Origin: DASPSR01 sp035516175
Lineage (GTDB): Bacteria; Nitrospirota; UBA9217
NCBI GenBank assembly: GCA_035516175.1
Contig: DATJAO010000006.1
Span: 1 to 42,071, forward strand
Direction of reading: 5' to 3'
DNA: 42,071 nt
The position numbers and the translations under genes are program-made. The notes under the pieces are model-generated. The model worked only from the letters and a program-made list of their open reading frames with translations, did no database searches and was not told where the DNA came from. Shown piece by piece: positions 19,598-27,193 of this stretch. Every line of letters starts with the position of its first letter. Position 1 is the first letter of the stretch.

Positions 19598-22185
19598 ATA
19601 TCAGGAACCTATTCCGCTTCATCAGTCTCAGGCGTTTAAAGCTGCAGAAAGTCCATACGATCATGACGATCGTCGGGATATGCCTCGGCGTTGCGGCCAT
19701 AATCTCCATCGGCATCGTGAACAAGAGCGTCTTGCGCTCCTTCGAAGATTCGATCAATCGCGTCACCGGCAGGACCGCGCTTCAGATAACGGGTCCGGCG
19801 TCAGGGTTTCCCGAGGGCCTCATCGAACGTGTTCAGACCGTACCCGGCGTGGAATATGCGGTCCCCGTAATCGATACGCAGGGCATCCTCTCCGGCGCGC
19901 AAGAGCCTTCGCTCATGATCCTCGGCGTTGACGTGCTCCAAGACGGCAACATCCGCGATTACAAGCTCTCGGATGAGAGCGCCGATATCCCCGATCCGCT
20001 TTTGTTCCTCGCGCGGCCGGACTCCATCCTCCTTACCCGCGCCCTCGCAGAACGCGAAGGTATAACAATCGACCAGAAGATCAAGGTCCAGACGGTACGC
20101 GGCATCCAGACCTTCCGTGTGCGCGGTCTGTTGAACCCCGAAGGCCCGGCCAGGACCATGGGCGGCAACATCGCCATCATGGACCTGCCCGCGGCGCAGA
20201 TGGCCTTCGGCAAGGAGGGACGCATCGACCGGATAGATGTCAGTCTCATCCACGGCGCTGACCTCGAGACCGTGAAAAGTCGTATTCACGGGGCAATCCC
20301 CGAAGGATACAGTGTCGACACGCCGGCAGGTCGCACCAAACAGGTCGAGATCCTCATCTCTCACTTTCAGAAAAACATTAACCTCATCAGCTTCATCGCC
20401 GTGTTCGTCGGCATGTACCTCATCTACAACGCCGTATCAATCTCTGTGGTTCAGCGGAGAAAAGAGATTGGCATCCTGCGCGCTCTCGGCACTACCCGGA
20501 GCCAGATCATCAAGCTTTTTCTGGGTGAAACCTTCATTATCGCGATCGTGGGCTCGGCGCTCGGTGTCGGGGTAGGCATTTTCTTTGCCCGGTCGGCGAT
20601 AGACATGGCCGGACAAGCCGTATCCGAACTGTACCTGAGGACATCGGTCACTGACGTCACCATCTCCGGTGTGAATCTCGTGGAGGGATTTGTTACGGGC
20701 ATTGTGGCGAGTATTGCTGCTGCTTTCTTCCCGGCGCTTACAAGCACACGAATAACGCCGATATCGGCCATCCGTTCCGTACCTTATTCGGAAGAGGGGT
20801 TTCTCTCGGGAGGAAAGCTTAAGATGGTTTCTGCGTTACTGGTCTTCCTCGCTGTGACTCTGCTGATCCTTTATAAAACTTCAGAAACCTCCCCGTACCT
20901 GCATTCCACACCAGCCATGTTTTCGGCCACGATATTCCTCCTCCTCGGGATTTCCCTGGCAACGCCCTCTTTCCTTCAGGGTTTTCTTGCGCTATTCCGT
21001 CGCATGGTCGCGCCTCGCGTTGGTGCGGCCGGAAGGCTGGCAGGTCTCAACCTCCAGAAGAACATCGGACGGAACGCCGTGGCAGCCGCAGCCATCTTCT
21101 TCGGCATCTCGGTCTACGTAAGCTCAGCCGGGATCATATACAGCACGAAGAAGTCAGTGCTGGATTGGATAGACTCGTACGTGCGCGGGGACATCATCGT
21201 GACCTCCGGTCACCCCATCGCAACCACAGGCGCGCAGAACATCCCCATGCCCGTTGACATGTGGAAAGAGATCGAGAAGGTTCCTGGAGTGCTCTCGGCA
21301 GATCCGTTCAGGAAAATATATATAGATTACCATGGCAGGCGCATCCTGCTCATGGTCCTGGACATCCCGCGCAGGATGAAGTACAGCCCGTTCATGGTTG
21401 CGAAAGGGACCCGTGAGGACATGTTGCGAATGCTTCCCGACCAGAACTCTATCACCATGAACGAGGCGCTCGCAGCGCAGGAACACGTCAAGCCGGGAGA
21501 CTCGATCATGCTCCCGACACCGGAGGGACCGGTTGGATTCAAGATTGCAGTAATCAACGTCGATTACAGCTCAGACTCGGGATCTATCCTCATGGATATC
21601 CGTACTTATCAGCGCTACTGGAAGGAATTTCTCGCAGATTCCTTCTCGGTACGTGTGACATCGAAGGAGAATGTTGAAGCAGTGCGCGATGAGATCGTCA
21701 AAGGATTCGGGGTCGACCGCAAGCTGTTCGTGCTCCCGGCCCGGGATTTCAAGAACGAGATCCGCAAGGTCATCGACCAGGGCTTCGCCATCAACCATGC
21801 GATCAACATCATCACTATTCTGATCGCCTCTCTCGGCATCGTCGTCACCCTGCTTGCGTCCGTGCTCGAGCGCACGCGCGAGATCGGGATCCTCCGGTCC
21901 ATTGGCATGCTCCGGCGCCAGGTATCGCTGGTGGTCGTGATCGAGTCCATGCTCCTCGGCGTCATTGGCGGAGCGCTCGGCGCGGGTGCGGGGATCATCA
22001 TAGGGTGGATGAGCCTTGAAGGGTTCCTCAAGGCCGACTATGGCTCGAGCATGCAATACCATATCAATTACGCTTCGATCGTTTGGGCCATGGCGCTCTC
22101 GACGCTGCTCGCCGCTTTGGCCGGTGTTTACCCTGCCAGGCGGGCGGCGAAGACTAATATCGTTGAGGCGCTTGCGTATGAATAA
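19594..22185 (+). CDS. ABC permease with two FtsX domains (MacB/LolC-like)
   Basis: An 863-residue inner-membrane permease starting at the ATG that overlaps the ATPase stop codon. Transmembrane helix 1 is near residues 25-45 (IMTIVGICLGVAAIISIGI), and a large periplasmic MacB-PCD domain follows. A three-helix FtsX block (about 270-400) includes the conserved RRKEIGILRALG. A second half begins near 460 with its own periplasmic domain, and a second FtsX block near 730-860 has the matching motif RTREIGILRSIGM. The doubled FtsX layout in one chain resembles the COG0577-type permeases that extract or move lipids or lipoproteins. A LolA-like protein and an outer-membrane barrel downstream support an inner-to-outer-membrane route. 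Confidence 0.92.
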   Translation: MNIRNLFRFISLRRLKLQKVHTIMTIVGICLGVAAIISIGIVNKSVLRSFEDSINRVTGRTALQITGPASGFPEGLIERVQTVPGVEYAVPVIDTQGILSGAQEPSLMILGVDVLQDGNIRDYKLSDESADIPDPLLFLARPDSILLTRALAEREGITIDQKIKVQTVRGIQTFRVRGLLNPEGPARTMGGNIAIMDLPAAQMAFGKEGRIDRIDVSLIHGADLETVKSRIHGAIPEGYSVDTPAGRTKQVEILISHFQKNINLISFIAVFVGMYLIYNAVSISVVQRRKEIGILRALGTTRSQIIKLFLGETFIIAIVGSALGVGVGIFFARSAIDMAGQAVSELYLRTSVTDVTISGVNLVEGFVTGIVASIAAAFFPALTSTRITPISAIRSVPYSEEGFLSGGKLKMVSALLVFLAVTLLILYKTSETSPYLHSTPAMFSATIFLLLGISLATPSFLQGFLALFRRMVAPRVGAAGRLAGLNLQKNIGRNAVAAAAIFFGISVYVSSAGIIYSTKKSVLDWIDSYVRGDIIVTSGHPIATTGAQNIPMPVDMWKEIEKVPGVLSADPFRKIYIDYHGRRILLMVLDIPRRMKYSPFMVAKGTREDMLRMLPDQNSITMNEALAAQEHVKPGDSIMLPTPEGPVGFKIAVINVDYSSDSGSILMDIRTYQRYWKEFLADSFSVRVTSKENVEAVRDEIVKGFGVDRKLFVLPARDFKNEIRKVIDQGFAINHAINIITILIASLGIVVTLLASVLERTREIGILRSIGMLRRQVSLVVVIESMLLGVIGGALGAGAGIIIGWMSLEGFLKADYGSSMQYHINYASIVWAMALSTLLAALAGVYPARRAAKTNIVEALAYE

Positions 22186-22212
22186 CCATGACTTGACAAT
22201 AAGGAAAAGCAC

Positions 22213-22316
22213 ATCACGTTACCGCGAAGACGCGAGGAGCGCCACGAGAATCTTAAACTTATTTATTAATGGTTTTCAAAAGCCTCTGCATCCTTTGTGC
22301 CCTGGCGGTTCAGCTA
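22213..22316. repeat. Degenerate intergenic repeat before the LolA-like gene
   Basis: Left arm ACCGCGAAGACGCGAGGAGC (about 22219-22238) and right arm CATCCTTTGTGCCCTGGCGG (about 22289-22308) are imperfect inverted copies of words such as 'CGCGTCTTCGCGGT' and 'CCTTTG..CC..GGCGGT'. About 50 A/T-rich bases separate them. The element fills the gap between the permease stop and the LolA-like signal peptide and happens to be open in that frame. Confidence 0.45.
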
Positions 22317-22318
22317 TT

Positions 22319-23095
22319 GTGTACGGGTTTGGATTCTTGATTACCGTTGTTTTCACGTCATTAGTGTTTCTTCCCACGGCCCACGCCATGAGCGGACGTG
22401 AAGTATATGAGAAAGTGCATGAGGTGCGTTCGAAGGCGCTCGATCGGAAGACCGAAGCGATTATGATACTTTTTGACAAGAGCGGCGGCAAGCGGACGAG
22501 GACCCTCACGGAATACAGCAAGAAAGCAGACCCCGAGGCGTACAAGGTTCTCGTTGTGTTCAAGAGCCCCCCGGACCTCAAGAACGTCGGGTTCCTGATC
22601 CATGCTCATACCTTCGCCGAGCGCGACCTCTGGGCCTATTTCCCTGAATACAAACGCATCAGGCGCATTCCTGCAAGCTCGCAGGACGATTCCTTCTTCG
22701 GGTCGGATTTTTCGTATGACGACTTCGGCGGCCCGCCAAACCTCGACGACTATAAGTTCAGCATCTTGAAAGAAGATGTCGTCGGTGACAAGCCCTGCTA
22801 CGTGGTCGAGGTTACGCCAAAGATCCATCGTAAATACACACGCTACATTGCCTGGGTTGCAAAAGACCTCTGGATTCATCTCAAGATCGATTACTACCAG
22901 GGAAAAGAACTGTACCGTACCGGAGTGTTCACGGATATCCGCATCATCGACGGTATCCCTACACCGTTCAGGCTCGACATGGAAAACAAAAAGACCAACC
23001 ACCGGACAGAACTTACGGTCGAGAGCATCCAGTATCATACCCATTTTTCAGACGACCTCTTCTCTCAACAGTCGCTTGAGCGTGCGGGAAGATAG
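22319..23095 (+). CDS. Periplasmic LolA-like outer-membrane lipoprotein-sorting family protein
   Basis: Mature domain of the 'outer membrane lipoprotein-sorting protein' (LolA-like) family: GREVYEKVHEVRS, KVLVVFKSPPDLKNVGFLIH, DLWAYFPEYKRIRRIPASSQ, then the SDFSYDDF and DKPCYVVEVTPK segments typical of the group. About 258 residues from a GTG at 22319, chosen because it begins a clean signal peptide (FGFLITVVFTSLVFLPTAHA with cleavage after AHA). The frame stays open further upstream to an ATG at 22178, but that extension is encoded by the intergenic repeat and has no membrane-targeting features. LolA-like folds shield acyl chains while crossing the periplasm. Position after a FtsX-type ABC transporter and before a barrel supports a transport chain. 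Confidence 0.85.
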   Translation: MYGFGFLITVVFTSLVFLPTAHAMSGREVYEKVHEVRSKALDRKTEAIMILFDKSGGKRTRTLTEYSKKADPEAYKVLVVFKSPPDLKNVGFLIHAHTFAERDLWAYFPEYKRIRRIPASSQDDSFFGSDFSYDDFGGPPNLDDYKFSILKEDVVGDKPCYVVEVTPKIHRKYTRYIAWVAKDLWIHLKIDYYQGKELYRTGVFTDIRIIDGIPTPFRLDMENKKTNHRTELTVESIQYHTHFSDDLFSQQSLERAGR

Positions 23096-23121
23096 AAAGC
23101 ATCAATCACAGATTTGCCCGA

Positions 23122-24567
23122 ATGAACACGGACAATAAATTCAGAAAAGTTCCTTTCAATGAAATCTCCCTTCGCCCCCCTTTCCCAATAGAGGGTTGGG
23201 GGGATTTGATCCCCATAATCGTAGCATGTATGGCGCTGTCTATCGTCTCCCCTTCCTTCGCCGACGAATCTCTCTCCGTTTCAGGCAGATTGGATCTGCG
23301 CGGGGTGTATGCCCTTGATGACGACAGCGTGAAGGAATACCCCAGCCTTCTCGGCAGGATCAAGATCGACACGCTGACATCAGCGTGGCGGTTCCACTCA
23401 TGGCTCGAAGGAGGATGGGATGGCACCGTCAAGAGGCCGCCGAGGGACCTCGCCCTCTTCAAAAAATACGATGAGGTCTATCAGAGCAACACGCCCTACC
23501 TGGAGTTTAAAGAGATCTACATAGCTCACTCATCGAATGGTCTCGATTTGCGGGCAGGTATCCAGCGCTTTGCCTGGGGAAGGCTCGACGAGTATCCGCC
23601 GAACGACCTCTTGAATCCCTGGGACTATACCCAGTTCCTCAGAAAACCGCTCGAAGACAGGAAGATCGGCGTCCCCTCTGTCTCTGCGACATTGAGCAAG
23701 GGAGACTGGACCCATGATTTAGTCTGGGTCCCCTTCCTCGTTCCCTACCGACTCCCGATGCCCGACGAGCGCTGGGCTGGGATACCAGCGGCTGCAACAA
23801 TCGCCCAAACGATCCCGAACGCAGATATAACTCCCCAGGAGCCCGACCTGCCTGACCGTACGTTCTCGAACGGAAACTTTGGGCTGCGCGTGAAGCATAC
23901 GGGAGATATCGAATGGGCGTTAAACCTTTTCCACGGTTATGACCCGCGACCGCAGTTCAAAACGACGGCATTCTCGATCACGCCGCAGGGTGCAAATATC
24001 CTCATTGATCCGGGCTATGTTCCTGCCTTCCACCGGATTACTGCAATCGGTTTCGACGCTGCCGCAGTATGGGGAGACTTGAGCATCCGGGCCGAGACAG
24101 CCTATGACATTAACCGCTACCTCGACATCCGCCGCGAACTCTGGGGATATCCAACCGTACCATCGCCAGGCGTCTTCCCCCTCAATCCTATCGAGCAGCA
24201 GCATAATACATTAGATTATGGCATCGGAGTGGATTACCGGCTGTTTGAGGACGGGCTTTTGACCGTGCAGGCGCAGCAGACGATCATTTTCGGAAATATT
24301 GACTCGTTATATGAAAGAAAAGTGGAAACCATCCTCTGGGCGAACGTCAAGGTTGGTTTTATGAACCAGAAGATCGAAACGAACCTCAACGTGGCCTATA
24401 ATCCCGAACACGGAGACCACATGGCAAAGGCGGATGCGTTCTATGTCTTCTCCGATTTCTGGAAGGCGGGAATTACCGCGGTCTCTTTCAACGGACCGCC
24501 GCAGTCGATCTTCGGCAGGTACTCAAGGAACGATCAGCTGGAGGGGGAAATCATTTACTCATGGTAG
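23122..24567 (+). CDS. Predicted outer-membrane beta-barrel protein (DUF1302-like)
   Basis: A 481-residue predicted outer-membrane protein. A hydrophobic stretch with signal-peptide character (IIVACMALSIVSPSFA, about 31-47) is followed by alternating amphipathic strands such as LSVSGRLDLRGVYAL, LDLRAGIQRFAWGRLDEYPPNDL and IETNLNVAYNP. The last residues are YSW, an aromatic terminus like that read by the BAM complex. The segment GRxDEYPPNDLLNPWDYTQF resembles barrels of the DUF1302 type, which often travel with LolA-like proteins and exporters. The annotated ATG at 23122 has no ribosome binding site, and residues about 14-29 are encoded by a GC-rich palindromic repeat, so the true start is uncertain. 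It ends nine bases inside the convergent GGDEF gene. Confidence 0.8.
   Translation: MNTDNKFRKVPFNEISLRPPFPIEGWGDLIPIIVACMALSIVSPSFADESLSVSGRLDLRGVYALDDDSVKEYPSLLGRIKIDTLTSAWRFHSWLEGGWDGTVKRPPRDLALFKKYDEVYQSNTPYLEFKEIYIAHSSNGLDLRAGIQRFAWGRLDEYPPNDLLNPWDYTQFLRKPLEDRKIGVPSVSATLSKGDWTHDLVWVPFLVPYRLPMPDERWAGIPAAATIAQTIPNADITPQEPDLPDRTFSNGNFGLRVKHTGDIEWALNLFHGYDPRPQFKTTAFSITPQGANILIDPGYVPAFHRITAIGFDAAAVWGDLSIRAETAYDINRYLDIRRELWGYPTVPSPGVFPLNPIEQQHNTLDYGIGVDYRLFEDGLLTVQAQQTIIFGNIDSLYERKVETILWANVKVGFMNQKIETNLNVAYNPEHGDHMAKADAFYVFSDFWKAGITAVSFNGPPQSIFGRYSRNDQLEGEIIYSW
23160..23211. repeat. C-run/G-run palindromic repeat inside the barrel ORF N-terminus
   Basis: AAATCTCCC...CGCCCCCCTTTCCC on one side and GGGTTGGGGGGATTTGAT on the other form an imperfect inverted repeat. 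It has the look of mobile palindromic units (AAATCCCCC...GGGGGATTT) that are scattered between genes in many environmental bacteria. Here it is read in frame as part of the N-terminus of the barrel gene. Confidence 0.6.
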
Positions 24568-25968
24568 CACCACAACCCGGTTTCTGCCCTGCTCTTTCGC
24601 TTTGTACAGCGCGGTATCAGCCCGGGAAAAAAGCCTGTCAGAGCTCATATCATCATCCCTTTGCATCGTCACCCCAGCGCTCAACGCGATCGTAGCCTCC
24701 CTCACTCCGTCGCCGATGGCCTCACGATGAATTATCTTTCTGATTCTCTCCGCGACCATGACCGTATCTTCCAGATACGACTCCGGACATATGACGAGGA
24801 ACTCCTCTCCGCCGACCCTTCCGATAAGGTCGTGCTTCCTGAGGGCCTCTTTCATACGCACGGATACGACCCGGAGAACGACATCGCCGAAGAGATGGCC
24901 ATGTGCATCGTTGATCGTCTTGAAGTGATCGATGTCGAGCATAATGAGACTGAGCGGCCGGCCGGTGCGCTTCGTGCGCTGGAATTCCTCTTCGAGTCGT
25001 TCCACGATGTATCGGCGGTTCCGGAGGCCCGTCAGTTCGTCGGTGATGGCCACATGCTTGAGGTGCGTCTGCGTCTCGTTCAACCGCTTGATGAGCTTCA
25101 CCAGCTCATCATCCGTTTTCTTTTCCATGATATCCCGGTGGGTCTCTACAATGGCAAAGATCTGCCCGTGACCGTTCCTGACGGGAGATGCGGTGATTTC
25201 GATCTGATGCTCGTCTCCCTGTATGTTGTAATGGGTGTGGATCACCTTGGCTACATTCTCGCCACGCTCAAATATCAGCGAGTGGGGGCAGACGATATGT
25301 GGACTGTCGCAGGGCGCATGCCTCCGGTGGGCAACCTCGTAGCATTTTCGGCCAATCATATCCGACTTTTCCAGACCGAGTGACGCGGTTGCCGCCGAGT
25401 TGGCTTCAAGGATCGTGTAATCCCTGCCAATGACAACGACGCCGTCACCCATCCCCTCCATGATGTGCTCCAGGAACAGCCGTGCCTGTTCATTCTCCTG
25501 GACCGTGCTCTTGAGCTTGCTTACGAGCCGCTCGTTATATACCCTCAAAAAGACCGGCTCTTCCAGGGGGACAAGGGAGCTGCCGGAAGGACGTCCCTGC
25601 CCCCCTTCCGCAAGCACCTCTTTCACGGTACATATAATTTCAGAATTCTCAGCAGGCTTGACCATATATCTCGACACGCCGATTCTGCGTGCAAGCTCCT
25701 GGTCTTTCTTATCGAGATAACTGCCAGTATAGAATACGACCGGGACATCCTTCAGGGCATCGTCTCCCTTCATCTTCCTCAGGAACTGGAATCCATCAAG
25801 GCCCGGCATGAGGACATCAGTGATCACGAGCGAGGGGTGCTCCGCTTTCGCTTTTTCGAACCCATCTTCACCGTCTCCCGCCACCACGACATCGTACCCT
25901 TCAGAGACGAGGATGTTCCGAAGAATAGTACGCGTGACATCGCTGTCATCAATGACGAGTATCTTCAT
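24559..25968 (-). CDS. Response regulator with REC, PAS and GGDEF domains (diguanylate cyclase)
   Basis: A 469-residue cytoplasmic protein. The receiver domain (1-120) has acidic D7/D8, phospho-acceptor D51 and a conserved Lys in MVKP. A PAS domain (about 165-290) contains an unusual Cys/His cluster, CYEVAHRRHAPCDSPHIVCP, that might bind metal or a cluster. The GGDEF domain has an intact active site GGEEF at 386-390 and an intact product-inhibition site RKHD at 377-380. It should therefore make cyclic-di-GMP from two GTP under feedback control. Its ATG overlaps the stop of the upstream HD-GYP gene by four bases, so cyclase and predicted phosphodiesterase are translated together. Confidence 0.94.
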   Translation of the reverse strand: MKILVIDDSDVTRTILRNILVSEGYDVVVAGDGEDGFEKAKAEHPSLVITDVLMPGLDGFQFLRKMKGDDALKDVPVVFYTGSYLDKKDQELARRIGVSRYMVKPAENSEIICTVKEVLAEGGQGRPSGSSLVPLEEPVFLRVYNERLVSKLKSTVQENEQARLFLEHIMEGMGDGVVVIGRDYTILEANSAATASLGLEKSDMIGRKCYEVAHRRHAPCDSPHIVCPHSLIFERGENVAKVIHTHYNIQGDEHQIEITASPVRNGHGQIFAIVETHRDIMEKKTDDELVKLIKRLNETQTHLKHVAITDELTGLRNRRYIVERLEEEFQRTKRTGRPLSLIMLDIDHFKTINDAHGHLFGDVVLRVVSVRMKEALRKHDLIGRVGGEEFLVICPESYLEDTVMVAERIRKIIHREAIGDGVREATIALSAGVTMQRDDDMSSDRLFSRADTALYKAKEQGRNRVVVLP

Positions 25969-27134
25969 TTGACCTGGTACCGTATGAGCCTTAAGAAATG
26001 CTCGATAAGATCGGGGTTAAAGGCGGATCCCTTCCCGCTGATCAGGACTTCAACGATCTTCTCGATCGGGATATCGCCCTGGTATGAACGCTTGCTGCGC
26101 ATGGCATCGAACACGTCGGCGACGCTGATAAGCTGGCTTGCGATGTTCGGTCTCCATCCGCCCTTGATCGAAGGGTATCCACTCCCGTCATACTTCAGGT
26201 GATGTTCCAGAGCGGAAAGCACGGCGAGCTTGGGGATACCGTCGATCCCCATGAGGTACCGAGCGCCCTTGACCGTGTGGGTCTCGATGATCTTACGTTC
26301 ATCCTGGGAAAGTTTGCCTGGCTTGCTCAGGATCTCATCGGGGATAAAAATCTTTCCGACATCATGGAGCAAAGAAGCGACCCCGATCTGGTGCAGATGC
26401 TCTCCAGTAAAACCCAGCGTCTCCGCCTGACTCATGGTCAGGATGCAAACATTCGTAACGTGGGTAAACGTATATTCATGTGCGGACTTGAGCGAGGCGA
26501 GGAGGCTCAACGGGTTAATCTCCGTGCGGAACGCCTGAATGAATGCCTTGACCATTTCATCCACCCCGCGGACGTCAATCTTCCTGTGTTTCTTGATGCG
26601 GAGATAGAGATCCTTCAGTTCATCAAGCTCTGACTCCGTGAGGGAGAGCAGTTCCTGGATGGCCTCCTGCGAAAGTCCCTCGAGGGAGCCGCCCCCGTCC
26701 CCCTGTGAATGGTCATCATCTTTTTTAATCCTGAGCTCCACTTTGCCAAGCTTTATAAAAGAAGTGGAGCGGACCGATGTGGAATCGAGCGAAGCAAGGT
26801 CCTGTATCAGCGCCTGAAGGTCGGCCCTCGGCAACCCGGCGACGAATGTCAATCGTTCAACGGCTTTTTTCTGGAGGATACGGGTGAAATTGCTTACATA
26901 CGATGTGGCCACCGATTCAGCAATCTGCCTGTTGTCCGCCACGAGGTCATTGCCTATAAGGAAAATCGTCAGTTCTGGCTTGAGCTGAAGCATATCGGCA
27001 AGCACGGTGTACGCTTTTTCGACATACTGCGCCACCTGGGGATGGGTCGGTGAATACAAGCTCATGTTCGTAATCGCAGCGGTGAGCTGTGAGATCACCC
27101 GCGAGAGCCCTTCGTGGAAATCATATTCGGCCAT
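25965..27134 (-). CDS. HD-GYP domain protein, predicted cyclic-di-GMP phosphodiesterase
   Basis: A 389-residue protein. Residues 10-130 form an N-terminal helical domain shared with the next-upstream HEAT gene (YSPTHPQV...AYTVL...LKPELT...TFVAGL). A polar linker follows, and the HD-GYP domain starts near 205. The metal residues H257 and D258 in LLHDVGK are intact, and the C-terminal signature reads HHLKYDGSGYP (311-321). The Glu of the canonical HHE is Leu313, which could reduce metal binding or activity. The family hydrolyses cyclic-di-GMP to pGpG or GMP. A ribosome binding site AGGACG precedes the ATG; a 59-base gap separates it from the HEAT gene. Confidence 0.92.
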   Translation of the reverse strand: MAEYDFHEGLSRVISQLTAAITNMSLYSPTHPQVAQYVEKAYTVLADMLQLKPELTIFLIGNDLVADNRQIAESVATSYVSNFTRILQKKAVERLTFVAGLPRADLQALIQDLASLDSTSVRSTSFIKLGKVELRIKKDDDHSQGDGGGSLEGLSQEAIQELLSLTESELDELKDLYLRIKKHRKIDVRGVDEMVKAFIQAFRTEINPLSLLASLKSAHEYTFTHVTNVCILTMSQAETLGFTGEHLHQIGVASLLHDVGKIFIPDEILSKPGKLSQDERKIIETHTVKGARYLMGIDGIPKLAVLSALEHHLKYDGSGYPSIKGGWRPNIASQLISVADVFDAMRSKRSYQGDIPIEKIVEVLISGKGSAFNPDLIEHFLRLIRYQVK

Positions 27135-27193
27135 ATATCGTCCTGACGGGATTCACCCCCTGCAATTTTGCACGTGTGATCTTCAATCGACCG

